Below, piece by piece: positions 45,951-59,253 of a stretch of 64,000 nucleotides of DNA; the first letter of the stretch is position 1, and each line of letters opens with the position of its first letter. The translations under genes and the position numbers were made by a program. This stretch comes from Cricetomys ansorgei (lineage: Eukaryota; Chordata; Mammalia; Rodentia; Nesomyidae): the NCBI GenBank assembly GCA_026225945.1, contig JAMJFZ010001807.1:62001-126000 (forward strand), read 5' to 3'. The notes beneath the pieces are model-generated. The model was given only the letters and a program-made list of their open reading frames with translations. It did no database searches and was not told the origin of the DNA.

Positions 45951-46619
45951 CTCTATTACCCCTTTGGCTTACTGCAGAGAGGCACTGTGAGGATTAAGTA
46001 AGATACAACCAAACTGTGTTCTTGAAACTTGCCATAAACAAAGTCTCTGATAACCCTCAATTAATCAATACTGAACCACTGCTCCTGAGGAAAATACATT
46101 GTCGGATTCCTGCAAGCCTCAGGTCACATTTTGTCACATGTTCCATGTGCAATGTTTGTTGTTGTTGTTTGTTCTTTGAACATGTGTTCCTACTGAAATA
46201 TGTTTTATTGAAGACCTAGTGTTCATGCACTCAGACTGAACTTATGGCCCAAGACATTCTAGTCCATGGTGACATAAAGGCTGACTAGTTTTCCACTAGT
46301 TCACACCAAAGGCTTCTGACACTTGGGAACATTAACAGAATTTTAACACAGAGTTTCAAGCCATTTGAAACAGTAATGTTGTCAAGGGAATATCACAAAA
46401 ATGGGAAAGGAAGGGCATTAACTAGACTACAAAAAGGACACTTGTTTACAGACTTCCCCTCATTCAAAGTCACCTGGGAAAGTGAACACTTCACAGAGCA
46501 AGATTTTTAACCACATTGTACAAGTTTGCAAATGATCACAAATGCACTATAGGAATGTGCACATCGTAAACAATTTTAGCCAGTAGGTGAGTTTGCTAAC
46601 ACCAAATCCATGAATAATG

Positions 46620-46705
46620 AGGAGTGACATAGCTCAATGGTTCAGCAGTCATTTAGCCTGTACAAAAGACCCTGAGTTCAATCCTCAATATTGACAAGAA
46701 TAAAA
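46620..46705 (+). mobile_element. ID SINE
   Basis: 'tgacatagctcaatggttca', 'aagaccctgagttcaatcct', A-rich tail. Confidence 0.75.
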
Positions 46706-46744
46706 ACACAATAGAGAATATTGCTCTATTACAATATCAACGAA

Positions 46745-46905
46745 CAACCTGAGTGTTGACTCTGTGCCTTAAGCTCTTCAAATCAACCTTACACAAATCA
46801 ATATTCTTGAAACCCTCAAACCCACTCAGGTAGGAAATACTCATATGCCCATTTTACAGTTGATGAAACTAAAGCACTGAATTAAATACTTTCCTTGAGG
46901 AGAGA
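46745..46905 (+). mobile_element. MIR element
   Basis: 'tatgcccattttacagttga' then 'tgaaactaaagcactga' is the MIR core order. Confidence 0.65.
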
Positions 46906-46989
46906 ACAAATGCTATACTCTCTTTAATAGCTAGCTTTTTGTTAGTAGCTCTACTTAAGATCTGTTACAGCTACAATTTGTATCTACAC

Positions 46990-47345
46990 AATTCACACAC
47001 AGGAAATGTTATCCCCAAAGTAATGAAAAAATAACCTCAAGAATTAGCATTTAGGGTGAGGCTTTGGAAGGTAAATATGATTGGCTGATGTAACTAGGGT
47101 GCAGTGCATTATTGCTTCATGAAAAGAAGAGAAATCTAGGCTAGGCTAGCAGTTCAGTCTCTCTTGCCAGGTATTGCTGCTATCTGCTACCATACACTGA
47201 GAAGGCCCTGGAGACATGGCAGTGCTGCACTTGACATTCTAGCCTCCATTCCTGTGAAATAAATAAGCCTCCAACTTTTACAAATTGCCCAATCCACGAC
47301 CTTCAGTTTTCAGAAACAACAGAAGATGAACTAAGACAAGCTCTA
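46990..47345 (+). mobile_element. MLT1/MST-type MaLR LTR
   Basis: 'gggtgaggctttggaaggta', 'ggccctggagacatggcag', 'aaataaataagcctccaact', 'acaaattgcccaatccacga', 'atgaactaagacaag' run in the order of a MaLR LTR to its 3' end. Confidence 0.7.
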
Positions 47346-47349
47346 ACAA

Positions 47350-49710
47350 AGATTCTCTCTCGACCAAACTCAGGTTCCTCTGAGGCTTCAACCTTGTTTT
47401 AAAACACTTGAACAAATACTAATATTTCTTAAGGCCACATCCTTAGAATGCCCCTATGCTCTCCCTTAATGCAACTGTGTGAGAAAATGCAAGATTGCCA
47501 AAATGTTTTATCTGTTTCAGCAGAGGCAGCTAAAGATAAGGTCTCTGTCTCTCAAACACTGAGACAGGACAGAATCCTAGCTTCTGTCATTGCCAGCTTG
47601 CAGACACAACTGACCTGAGTTCACATGCAGTGAAGGACTTTTGTCATGCTCAGCCCTTGACTCTCCCAAGCTTCTTTCATTCCTTCCTTGTTCTTTCTTT
47701 GTCCCTTTAAAACACTCCTTCAGCTCTGTATAATCCAAAATTGACTCAGATCACAGTGGACTCTCCACCCACTGCAGTCATAACATCCTAACTGTCTCTA
47801 ACACCCCAATCTGTGTCTGCTTTTGCTTCACTCTGACTGTTCTCCAGCTAATCCTAGAAAAACTGGGATTTGTGCTCAGGGAAACTGTCCCACAGCCATA
47901 TCTTCTGTTAGTTAATTTTCAGCAACTGCCCAAGATGTGCCTTTTGCTCTGTCTCATAATTATGGCCATTGTATATTTATTTATTCATCAGACATTTCTC
48001 TGGGTTCCCTCAATCTTCCAGGCTCTGTGTTAGACACTGGAGAGGAAAAAGAAAGTACAGACAGTATTTAAGGGGATCAATCCCTGTACATAAATCAAAG
48101 GAATCTAGATAGAGGGCATGGGCACAGTAGTTACAGTGGAAAGAGTCCAAAAGGCTATGGAGAATGAGGCATTTCATGAACTGTCTAAAAAAAAGAACAG
48201 TTAAGATGGAAATGTTTAAATTAAGTAACAATAGGCACATCCATTTTATAAAAGGGCTTTGGGGGCGTATAAAAGACATGCAAGTGTAGATAGGAAGCAT
48301 ACTGAACTTTTCAGAAAAGGAAGTCATTATTTTTGTTGTTATCCTAGACCAAGCTGAATCTGTAGGAAAGACATTGAACGATAAGGCCAAGACAGCAATG
48401 GCAGGAGGTGGACCCTGTATGTCAAACTCACAGGCCTGAAACTTTAGAAACATAACAAGCAGTCCTTGAGTAAATCTAGGCAGATATCAGAGGTAAACAC
48501 ATTTGTGTTCTGAGAAAGATAACACTGGGTCAATGTGCAGGAAGAGATTAGAGGGGGGCAAGAGTGGAAGTGAGGAGACCATGAGGAGACTGTGGCTACA
48601 ATCCAGATAACAAAGGGCTCTGGGCTCCATCATTGCCCGGTTGCATGCAGTGGACCAGAAGCCACAAGCAAAGGTCAAGTCTCCATAGGAAGAGAAAGTT
48701 TAGTGCCTGTCAAGTCAAATCGACAAAGCCACCTTAATGCCAAGTTCTCTTCCACTTCTGAGTCTCTATTCTCTTCTCCCATGGGGAAAGCTACTCTTCA
48801 CACACTTGTGCCAATTAAGTATATCAGGGAACCACCTCCCTAAGAAACTGTTCTTCATTACAGCCTCTCTACAACTTGTTCATTTATTTAATTTCTCCAA
48901 TGTTCTACAACATATGCTAAATATCTTGGCAGTTACGTTGTATCTTGTAAGTTGGTTTATAGATATATGGAAAAGCTCCAGCCCTATAACTAACCTGTTT
49001 CTTTTGTTTTTTTAGTTCGTTTAAAATATATACATATATGTCTGTGTGTAGATAGATGTAGATAATATTTTTACTTTTATGACATTTAAATGTAGCCACT
49101 TTATTAAACCAGCATAATTCCTAACTATATTCTAAGTATTTTTTTAAAAAAAAAACAGATGGAAATTATGACAGATATCCACCACCAAAGCAGAAAACAA
49201 GTGAATTAATGGTATCCAGCAACAAGTGAAGCACCCATAACACAACTCCTGAACCTGAGGCTCAATTATCTAAGCAATATGGCTGCCTAAATAAGACCTG
49301 AACAAAGAAGACACCAATAAGGCATGCTAACATAAAAGGACTGTATTGTCTTCTGCGTCTTTACAAATTTTTCTATCTCCTGTAAGCACCCTCGTACACA
49401 GCAAATCAAGATGCTTGATCATGGGAGAAAAGCATCCTTTAATAAGCAGAGAGTCTCCTCTGTTAATATTCTGTCAGACTAGCTTCCTGAACTGTGTGCC
49501 TATCTCACATTTACAATGTTGCATGGCATAAACTCATTTTACACCATCTAAAACACAACAGAGAAAGCTGGCAGCCCCATTGCGTCTTTAAACTCTCACC
49601 ATTCTGGATTAAAACTAAAATACTGTGTGGCATCCATTTCTTTCCCTCCAGGTTAAACACACAGTCTAACTGCTTCTCAGATGTTGACTGTTTTTCATTT
49701 TAAAAACCAA
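47350..49710. other. No gene recognised
   Basis: The stretch at about 47950-48700 ('ggctctgtgttagacactgg' onward) looks like an ancient degraded transposon, but I cannot assign it. A frame of 147 codons on the minus strand (48010-48453) has no recognisable domain. Confidence 0.4.
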
Positions 49711-49714
49711 TACA

Positions 49715-49865
49715 AGAGCTGGGCCTGGTGGTATACACCTTTAATCCTGGGTTTGGGAGGCAGTGGCAAGAGGATCTCTATGGGTTTGAAGTCAGCCTGA
49801 TCTACATAGTGAGTTCCAGGCTAGACAGAGGTATACCGTGAGACCTACCTCAAAACAACAACAAA
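49715..49865 (+). mobile_element. B1 SINE
   Basis: 'gagctgggcctggtggtata', 'cacctttaatcctgggtttg', 'gtgagacctacctcaaaaca'. Confidence 0.85.
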
Positions 49866-50504
49866 AACCTGAAATAACAGTCTCTCCTCTTTCTATTGTT
49901 AAAATACGTATACTACATTCTGATCTCTTTGGAGTTTCCATAAAACGAAAATGTTCTTTCCAGAAAAGTTTCATCTTCCCAGGTACATGGCATGGTAAAC
50001 TCTCCCTCCAGTCTTACCAGTCTTATGGTGTGCACATCTCCGCCATAGAACATCTGTGCTTCTCTTCCTTCCTAACCTCCTGTACCTCCTGAGCCCCACT
50101 TTCTTAACATGGCTAAAGTGTTTATTGAGCACTTAAAATGATCATAAGCTGAGGTGGGCCTGAAGGATGACTGACCCACACTTTCTGAATTACCTCCCCT
50201 TTCCTTTTGATCCATTTCTCTTACACTGGTTTGATTTTGGTTATTTATCCAGATTTGGGACTGTTTCTAATACTTTCTATAGTTATAATTAACAAATATT
50301 AACTGTTAGGGACCCAATTTTTTAATTCAATGATATTAACAATCTTACAAAAATCTTGAGTTTTTGAAAATCATAATATTATTCAAAATTACATATTTAC
50401 ATTAGAAAGCTGCTAAGAGGTTTAGGAAAAGGTTGCAAAATAAAAATTCTGTTTGTAATTTCAAAAGCAATAAATAAATAACAAAAGTAAAGCCAGGAAG
50501 GCAG

Positions 50505-50740
50505 GGCTAGAGAAATAGCTTAATGGTTAGGATGACAAGCTGCTCATACAGAGGAGGGGAGATCCATTCCCAGCACCCACATCAAGCAGCCCACAACCAG
50601 TGTAACTCTAGCTCCAGGGGATCCAATGCCCTCTTCTGGCCTCTGTGAGTGCTTGCACACATGGGTCCAGATTCCTGTGTGCGCACCCATACACACATAC
50701 ACACACAAACACACACACGAAAATGAAAATAAATCTTTTA
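50505..50740 (+). mobile_element. B2 SINE
   Basis: 'agggctagagaaatagctta', 'ccattcccagcacccacatc', 'aatgccctcttctggcctct', CA-rich end and A tail. Confidence 0.88.
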
Positions 50741-50994
50741 AAAACCAACTGGGTGACAATGAAGTAAAACATGCCACATAACCTATCTGTAACTTAAAGC
50801 AAAAGTATTCAGAGAAAATAATTGACATTCATCCATGTCTATGCTACAGGGTGAAAAAGGTTCTCATTTCCATTGTAGCTTAAATATCACAAGGTGTTTA
50901 TTAAAGGTGAAAAGTTCCCTTTTAACTTTATGACACAATTCTCTAGACAATACAGAGTTTCCACAGCATATTACTTGAACTTAAAATAATCCAT

Positions 50995-51130
50995 GAGTAC
51001 TGGGCAAGGTGACACTCCTAGGAGGCCAAGGCAGGAACTGGCTTGAGCATCAAAGTTTAAAAGTACCTTGACAAAGGAATTTTTTTTAAGTCAGAGATAT
51101 GCGAAGAATGCAATCTTGTCTTAAAAATAA
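50995..51130 (+). mobile_element. Old B1-like SINE
   Basis: 'tgggcaaggtgacactccta', 'ggaggccaaggcaggaactg', weak 3' half. Confidence 0.45.
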
Positions 51131-51299
51131 AACCTCCTGGAATCTATAAGACTATTAACAGAAGCACCAAAAAAGTAGCTACATTCGTTTTCTTGCTCAT
51201 GAGTGCTAAGCATGTGTTCATTAAGCACCTGACTATCTGAAAGCACAACAGACAACATGCAAACCCTCACAGTGCAAAAGAGCTTCCATGGACACTCTT

Positions 51300-51462
51300 T
51301 TTTTTAGTTTGATTTTCTTTTTTTGAGAGACAACGTTTCTCTGTTGTAACTCTGTCTCTCCTGGAACTCACTCTGTAGACCAGGCTAGCCTTGAACTCAG
51401 AGATCCATCTGCCTCTGCCTCCCGAATGCTGGGGTTAAAGGCATGTACCACCACCACTAGAA
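51300..51462 (-). mobile_element. B1 SINE, reverse
   Basis: 'tttttgagagacaacgtttc', 'tctgttgtaactctgtctct', 'ctcactctgtagaccaggct'. Confidence 0.92.
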
Positions 51463-51744
51463 TAACTTTTAAAATGAGCTTCTCATTTAATCCATTAAAT
51501 GGTTTTGAAATAAAATGATATAAAATAGTCACCTGTAGATTATCAACAGAAAAGTAGAATGTTTCATTGTAGAATCTGTGAGAAACACCTATTCTCAAAT
51601 CTTAGCTTACACGTTATGGCTTTTATAAATTTAGGGGAGTTGCTTTTAGCTCCTTCAAATATCATTTTATCAGGAAGCATGGAAAACTTGCTAACTATTT
51701 TAAAGTATTACTGTAAGAACTACAGAGGTCAAAAAATAAGTATG

Positions 51745-51817
51745 TAAGAATTGAACCTAGGACCTCTGCAAAGAGCAGCAAGTGCTTGTAACCACTGATC
51801 CATCCCTCCAGATCTAC
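51745..51817 (-). mobile_element. B2/B3 fragment, reverse
   Basis: 'gaacctaggacctctgcaaa', 'accactgatccatccctcca'. Confidence 0.75.
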
Positions 51818-52569
51818 TACACACTAGGTTTTTGTTTGTTTACCATTGTATAGCTTCAAGGTTTTACTACTTTAGCTTTCTTTCTCTGGTTTGTATAAAC
51901 TAATAATTGAAGCTAATTAAAAAGCCAAGGCCTGAGCCTACCCGGCATTTCTTGTGCACCAAGGTCAATACAGGTCTCTCCTCTGACAAAATCACAGCAA
52001 TGAACAGAAAGCTAGAAAAGTTATGCGACTCTGTCCTTAAGAGGAGCTTTATTTTGACAGATAAAAACTAAATTAGCAGGTATTTTGTAGACAGCTTGAG
52101 TGCCATTCGATTCTAGGCTAACCTCATAGCCCCATCTACCTTCCAAGGGGAGTGCAAATTTAATATAACAATAAATTTATTTTAAAAAAGAACTCAGTCT
52201 TCACTTTGAAGAGTTCTCAAAAGGCAGCAATTCTCCAGTTCAGAGGAGAGAACACCGTTCCCTACATAATCTACACATGCCACTACACATTAACCAGAAA
52301 CCAACATAGGTTTCGAGATCAAGTGAGAGTCCTCTCATTCTTTCATAAGCCAGACTGAATAGAACAGAATCAATCTCCTTCCTGTCAGTGTACAATGTAG
52401 ACTAGCTTATATTTTAATATCTTCTTATCTGAAACCATTTTCAAAAGCATAGTTGGGTATAAGTATAAATAATTTCAATAATTCCTTGTATAGCCAAAAG
52501 AGTATGTGCTATCCATAGTCAATGTTCTATGAAATGTTTCCTTTCTCCATATTTTAAATTATTCATTTC

Positions 52570-52790
52570 TCGGCATATACGCATGGTTGCATATGTGTCA
52601 GACACGTACACATGTTTGTGCATGCATGTGGAGGCCACAACTCAATATCAAATGTTTTCCTTAATCACTTTCCACCTGTTCAGTGTCTCTCACTGACATT
52701 AAAACTCACCAATTTGACTACACCAGTGAGTTTCCATGCTCCTCCTGTCTCTGCCTCCCCAGCGCAGGGATTATGGATATAGGTAGTAAC
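52570..52790 (-). mobile_element. B4/RSINE1-type SINE, reverse
   Basis: 'tgtgcatgcatgtggaggcc', 'cctgtctctgcctccccagc', 'gcagggattatggatatagg'. Confidence 0.6.
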
Positions 52791-53300
52791 AGACAAAGGG
52801 GTCTAAAAGGATAGAATGTCTCAATCTCTGAAGCAATTTAAGAGTCGTGGGGACTTAATAACATAGTTTTTGCCAATCATGCACAAAGGCCATGTTCCCA
52901 TCCACAGAGTAGTGTAAAGGTATCTGACTAGACATTAGAAAGGCCATGACAAATTTGTTTTAAAGAGTACTCCTGGGACTGTGCTTAGGCACAGCACAAC
53001 ACAAACATCTCCTGAGGTGGCTCGAAGCTTCTCCTTGAGACAGCAAATGCAGGGACCAACTCTGGCTTATATAGAACGATATAAGTCTGCAAAGCTTATG
53101 CTAGGTTCTACCTGATGTCTGAATGGTTTTGAAAATACAAAAGGAAAGAAGCATTTCCTTTTGCCTGAATGGATTTTCCTATGAGCTAATACCACGGCAA
53201 CCCAGCCATCTGTGCATATAGGAACATCAATCACAGATAGTCACTGTTTTAAGGCAAATAAGGGAAATGGGGATTTGCCATCCTAGTAATATCTTCTTAC

Positions 53301-53356
53301 CTGCTGGACACCATTTGAATATTTTTTCGGGCTTTCCAAAATAGAGGATTGAGGTT
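53301..53356 (-). other. Isolated exon-like block
   Basis: On the minus strand a strong acceptor ('tcttccttcctttccaatccag') and strong donor (CAGCAG|gtaaga) flank 56 bp. One frame reads PQSSILESPKKYSNGVQQ without a stop. The protein is not recognised and no neighbour exon was found. It could be a real small exon, a decoy, or part of a transcript upstream of the pseudogene. Confidence 0.3.
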
Positions 53357-53359
53357 CTG

Positions 53360-54145
53360 GATTGGAAAGGAAGAAGACAGTCAAAAACTTAGAGAACAAA
53401 ATTTCCCATTTCCTCAGTTAAAAGCTAAAACTTTTGCTAAATATATAACTTTCACACTGAGTACCAAAATTATGCAGACTTTTTTATAAGCACAACATGA
53501 GAATATGACTGCTTTTCAGTATAACAAACATGTGATGATATGTATTAGTGTCATTAGCTATTTTGCAAACAGCAGAAGCCCTATGCTTTTCCCCAAAAGT
53601 CACTGCTAGGACTTTCAATTGCATTATTCACTTAATCACAATTCATATATGATGATGCCACCTTAAAGGCTTTAAATACTGACATATTCAGTGATGGCTT
53701 CAGTGAGGGATGATGAATGCTGCCACCAAGAGGCAGAAGTCAGAAGGGATTCTGAAGGGATTTTCTACCTTCAGTCTTGTCATTTGAGATTCTCCAAGGT
53801 AACAGATTCATCACACTGGAAACACATTAGGATAAACAAGCCTTAGGTTTTTGTTTAAGCTAGAGGGCAGTATCTTCTATGTGCAATTTACATGAAAATT
53901 TAAGAATATAAAAATTAAAAATCTCATCCATCCTCTGCATGTAGAGATGAGCAGCTAGAAGTCATAACAGAAACCACGGTGGCAAAATGAACACTTGAGT
54001 TTAAGTCTTTTGTCCATTAGGGACAGACGTATATACTAGACACTGCAAACAAGGCAGAGCAGTCCTTGATCATCAATGACACAAATGATCACATGACAGT
54101 GCTACAGAAAATTGAGAGTACAGAGCATAATCAAGCTGCATTGAA
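53360..54145. other. No gene recognised
   Basis: Plain A/T-rich sequence without a clear repeat or exon. Confidence 0.5.
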
Positions 54146-54149
54146 AGTT

Positions 54150-54600
54150 TTCTTTGTGCTCAGATGAACATCACAGCCTTAGCACAGGCTCATTGGCCTT
54201 GGACCATCTGCCTATGCTTCTGCATCTCTGTATATACCCCATCTGCCTCACTAGCTCACTATGCTCCCGCCTCCATGACCATCTTCTAACATACAAAACA
54301 CATACCCTTAGGGCCCCCAAGGCCACAGGAGCTGTTATCTCTATCCAGAACACTTGTGCTTCCTCATTCCTACAAAGTCACCCTTCCTTGATTCCTTGGT
54401 CCCTTCTCTGAGATGTTGCTCAGGCCTCCCTGTGTACTCTATTATAACTGCACCCTCATGCCCCCCAGGACTCTCTGGTCCCCGGCCCTCTCTTGCTTCA
54501 TAGGATATGTTATCATATCCCACATTGTATAGTTCATGACCTTGCTACTTATTTATTACTCCATTTTATCTTTTGAATCAAGAAGGTTCCCTGAAGACTT
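54150..54600 (+). mobile_element. L2 LINE 3' fragment
   Basis: 'ctctgagatgttgctcaggc', 'ctccctgtgtactctattat', 'tgcttcataggatatgttat', 'cttatttattactccatttt' follow the 3' region of LINE2. Confidence 0.6.
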
Positions 54601-54604
54601 GTCC

Positions 54605-57020
54605 TCAAGCTGGTCATGTTATTGGGATGCTGAGAGAACTTTAGGAAATGAGGCATAGTAGGTCACTGTGAGCATCCTTTAAAGGGAATAATAGGATCCT
54701 ATATATAACATTTCTCTGCTTCCCAGTTGTTACCCAAAGGTAACTCTGATTCACCGTGGATCCCCCCTCCACAATGGTCTACTTCACCACAGATACAAAG
54801 TCATGGACCCAAGTTAACACAAATGGAAACATCAGAAGTCAGGAACCAAAATGAAATGTTTTATCCTTTAACTTGACTTTTATCATGAACTTTTTATAAT
54901 AATGAAAAACTTAGTAATATACTCTACCATAACATACACTCCAAGGAAGCAGGTACTTATGTCAAAGTCTCCCAATATACATAAAGGACAATGCTTCCCA
55001 ACAGTAAGTGTTTAACATAGTTACAAAGTAGCTATAAGAATGAAAACAAATGAAACATTGTATCAAGCCACAAAATATTTGGGCACTCTATTTGGGAAGT
55101 GTAAGGCTTTCTTAAGAGGTAGTATAGATCTGCCTTCTATCTAGTTATTTCCTGAACCTCAGCTAAGATTGTATCTTTAAAAACAAATATCAGAGAATAG
55201 TATGGAATAGTCACTTGCCACCAGATATCAGGTGATAAAATATAAGCAATATGGCTTTAAAATGCAACCATTGTCCCCAAAACACTATTTCATTAGGCTA
55301 ATAAAAAAGAGTATTCTATGTTGAATTTGACACGAGTCGTCTCCATTGAATAAAGATCTTTTGTCTAAAGCTAATAAAGTTTATAAAGCAAACCGACAGT
55401 CTGCCTCCATTTCTTCCACTTCCTCCCAAACAGAGACTCACAGACAAGTCCTAGCTTAGAACACATGGATTGAAATATCTTTTCTTCTTCTTTATACTTG
55501 AATAGTAAGTACGGTAAGGGCAAACAGATCTCCTACTTATACTTTAGGATTTGTTTCTTTACATTAGATATGTAAAAAGGATTCCTAGGATTTTTTCCCC
55601 TGCAGTTTTGTCCTGGTAAACTGTCCAATAAAGCCAGCTTCCAGTGCTGACTAGTGAGTTCACTGGAACAATATAATCAGAAAGATGTTCATAAGAATGA
55701 TCATCAACCAGATATTATGAACCCCTACACTTAGGTTCTCAACTTCCCTACATCTGATTCAGCAGTTGCCAAGACTGGGTTCATTTTCCTTTCTATCTCC
55801 GTCCTTTATTTTTACATCTCTTTTGTTGAAACTCTGTGTTAAAACATCAAAGAAAAAAAATCACATTTCAAAATACTCTGCAAAGTCCCAACCTAGGCTG
55901 TAATAATCTAGAGGGTCAGATGTGAAGTACATATAGATTAATGCCACTGAGGAGTAAAGTGAAAATAAATGAGAACAAGTAAGAGAGCAAATTAGTATGC
56001 ATAGGAAGAAGGAAATTACCAGTTTAGAAAAGAGAGAGAAATAAAGGGAGAAAACAAAAGTGTGGTGCACTGGGTAAGAAAAGATCCCAAGAGAAAAAGC
56101 AAATGGTAGGTTTATGAGTGACAGCTCAATATCCACTCACTAGACAGGTGAGTTTGAGAAGTCAGCTTAGTTCAAACCTGTGCTGCATTTCTCCACACAC
56201 GACTTCTCCTTTGAGAAAGCAATACACCTGTTTCTACTTTACCTCAACCTAGGACCCAAAGGCATTTTCCACAATCACTTTCAACCAGTGGGGATGAAGG
56301 AAGGGAGAATGGAGGGAGGGGGGAAACAACTTGTGATGTATTGGGCAAGAGAAGAATAAAAAAGAAATTTAAGCATGATGTCACTACACAATAGTATGTA
56401 ACTATCACCTAGGTACATGTAAATAGTTCTCAACTAATGATAAGTATACTATCAAAACTCACAATTGATATAAAATATCCATTTACAGGGGTTTTTCTGT
56501 GATACTGACATCTCACTCTTACATTTGATTCATAAAAAGGAGAGAAGGAAGTATAATTCCTTGGGAATGAGAGCATTCTTTCTGTTGTTTCAAATGAATG
56601 CAACAGAATAAGAGTGGAGAAATGACACTAATATGCTTTAGACAAAGAAAAAATGCTCTGTGGTCCTTCGGGTAAAGAAAAGATCAATTAGAGAAAAACA
56701 ATCTGGCAGTTTAAATTACTTTCTACTTACCTCAATCTTCTTCTTCAGGAATGCACATTTTAAAAGGAGAAAAATTATTGTATTGAAAATTACTTGGTCT
56801 GGCATTTTGCAAGCTATGTTAATCTATGAATTAAACGGCCAGTAGCCATCTCCCTATTCTGTCCCTACCACCACCTTCATCAAACTAATACTGAGGTGAC
56901 TACTTTCCATTCATTCTCAGTCAAGTGCTTCTCTAGTAGCCTAAAGCTGTATAATTCTTTTAATGTTTCCCAAATATCACAGTATAATGTTAGCAAGTCA
57001 GCTAAAAGAATTGAAAAATA
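54605..57020. other. No gene recognised
   Basis: A/T-rich intergenic sequence. A possible L2 tail lies near 54945-55020; a small GGGA-rich run at 56300-56325. No exon or RNA gene seen. Confidence 0.45.
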
Positions 57021-57024
57021 AACA

Positions 57025-57170
57025 ATAAAGCCTGGTGGTGGCAGCACACTCTAATCCCAGCACTCATGAGGGAGAGGCAGGAGGATCTCTGTGAGTTTGA
57101 GGCCAGCCTGGTCTACAGAATGACTTCCAGGACAGCCAGAGTACAACAGAGAAATCCTGACTCAAAAAAT
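57025..57170 (+). mobile_element. B1 SINE
   Basis: 'cagcacactctaatcccagc', 'gaggccagcctggtctacag', 'cagagtacaacagagaaatc'. Confidence 0.93.
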
Positions 57171-57186
57171 GAAAAAAAGAAAGAAA

Positions 57187-57267
<81 letters not shown>

Positions 57268-57436
57268 AAAAAGAAAGAAAGAGGAAGATAGAGAGAGAGG
57301 GCGGGAGGAAGGGAGGGAGGGAGGGAAAAAGAAAGAATGAAAGAAAGAAAAAAGAAGGAAGGAAGGAAGGAAGAAGGAAGGAAGGAAGGAAGGAAGGAAG
57401 GAAGAAGAAAAGAGAAAAGGGAAAAGAAAAGAGAAA
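57171..57436. repeat. (GAAA)n/(GGAA)n purine tract, B1 tail derived
   Basis: About 265 bases of nearly pure A and G: AAAG tetramers to 57275, GGGA at 57300-57325, GGAA at 57355-57402. It begins directly at the B1 poly-A tail. Confidence 0.97.
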
Positions 57437-57439
57437 ACT

Positions 57440-58135
57440 AAACAGTAAGGGCATTGAAATATGATGCCAACCAAGGATGCAAACACAAGATAGAAACCAT
57501 TGTTCCGGGGGCTCTCAATGAAACTGCTTACAACTATTGCATCTATACCTATGAATTTCAGCCAATAGTTTTTTAGAAATTCACATGTATGTTGGGGTCA
57601 ATACCTTTACTTGATTCCTTTCTTCTTTAAAACTAAAACTGTCTATATTAACATGTTGGATTTTCAGACACCATTATTTTAAAACTCTCTTTTCTCTGAA
57701 GATTTAGATGTGTGGAAGTCTATCTGTACTTTTGACCAAACTGCTATATGTAAATGTTGTAGAAAACATAGTCTTACATGGAACAATTTTCTACATTCTC
57801 TCCCTCACTTGAGGTTTATTTTTTATTTTTGGTTTATGCCAGCTAGTGAGTACTAAGAAGTTTCTCAAAAACACAGCACTTAAAAAGGGAAATTTAAGGC
57901 ACTGTGTAGACTCCTATTTGGTTCACTTCTAGAAAGAATGAATGATGACACACATTTACAAAGAGACAGAGATTTAAAAACAACAATAACAACAACAAGA
58001 GAGAGAGGGTCCTCTGCAAGTACCCACTGTGGACAGAAGCCCGACGAAGCATTAGCAGAGTCATTGCTGGTTATAAAGAAAACTCATGAGGAAAATAATA
58101 ACGTGAAATGACTTTGATAATAACTATAACAGTAA
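57440..58135. other. No gene recognised
   Basis: Intergenic sequence with no clear repeat or exon. Confidence 0.45.
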
Positions 58136-58139
58136 GACC

Positions 58140-58345
58140 AAACCCTTCCATTGGCCCAAGCCCATTCTGTCCTCTAATTCTTTACATGAACTCAGGCACT
58201 ACTCAGAATTGTGTTGTGCAGTGGAGGCTATTCTCATTAACATTTTATAGATGAAATGAATACAGTAGTTTGGAAACTTGCCCAACATTATAAAGCTGAA
58301 GTAGTGCAGAGCCCAAGGATTCATAGTCTTAGATTTTGCCCTTTT
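58140..58345 (+). mobile_element. MIR element
   Basis: 'ggctattctcattaacattt', 'tatagatgaaatgaatacag', 'cttgcccaacattataaagc', 'agagcccaaggattcatag' is a near-complete MIR core and 3' half. Confidence 0.85.
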
Positions 58346-58844
58346 ACAACAAGCCAAAATTAAGCTTCTTTGGTCATCTTTTTTTCACTAAGACAGTGCA
58401 GGTGGTCAAGCACTCAGAAGCCCTGAAACCCATAATATAATTTATGAAAATCTGTTGTGGAGAGATCTGTGAATAAAAACAATGCTTCATTATATATCAG
58501 AAGACGGTACTCATTCCTGGTCAGTCCTCCTAGAGAACTGACTTATATCAAGAAATCATCATTCTAGTGAATTTCTCAGAGTAACACTGATCCAAGTTTC
58601 ATATTATCTTCCAAGCCAATAATACAAAATAGTTTAAGACAACAAAAGAAAAAGTATGAAAAAAGAAACTTCAGAAAAAACAGATTACATTGGGATACTG
58701 TCCAACTATTTTAAAATGATATTTAAGAAAATATAAATTTCTATTTTCTTCTCCCAGTTATCTATAGGAAAAGAAAAACATTTTAAAAGTTTAAAGAAAA
58801 CTTGAAGCATGGAGGCTCAGAGAAAAGGGAAAAAATGTCCCCTT

Positions 58845-58990
58845 GTGCTTGGTAGTCGTGGCACACATCTTTAATCTCAGCATTGAGGAGACAGAGGCAG
58901 GTAGACCTCTGAGAGTTTGAGACCAGCCTCATCTACAGAGTGTCTTCAAGGATAGCTAGAGTTACAACAAAAACTCTGTCTCAGAAACAA
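58845..58990 (+). mobile_element. B1 SINE
   Basis: 'gtcgtggcacacatctttaa', 'gtttgagaccagcctcatct', 'actctgtctcagaaac'. Confidence 0.88.
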
Positions 58991-59253
58991 AGAAAAGAAA
59001 AGAACAGAAAGAAAAATTCATCTTCTCTTATCCCAAACAGGATGTAGAGCTTCAAGTTGGTGGTGGGTGGGTATCTGTAGACAATGGTTCTGAAACTTCA
59101 GTAAATGCAGAATTTACTGGAAAATCCCACCCATTGTAGCTGCTACTCTTCTATATTCTAGCTCAGCAGCTTTGGACATGGCCGTAAGAACTTTCAGTGC
59201 CAGGCTTCCCACTGATTTTCTTAGGGTTGCCTTCAGAAGATATGCTAAAAGAA

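Noticed and set aside
48010..48453. 147-codon minus-strand open frame
   Set aside because: Cys/Leu/Phe-rich translation of A/T-rich, transposon-like sequence; no domain and no conserved motif.
57064..57486. Long Ser/Phe-rich and Lys/Glu/Arg-rich frames on both strands
   Set aside because: They are translations of the GAAA/GGAA repeat and the adjoining B1.
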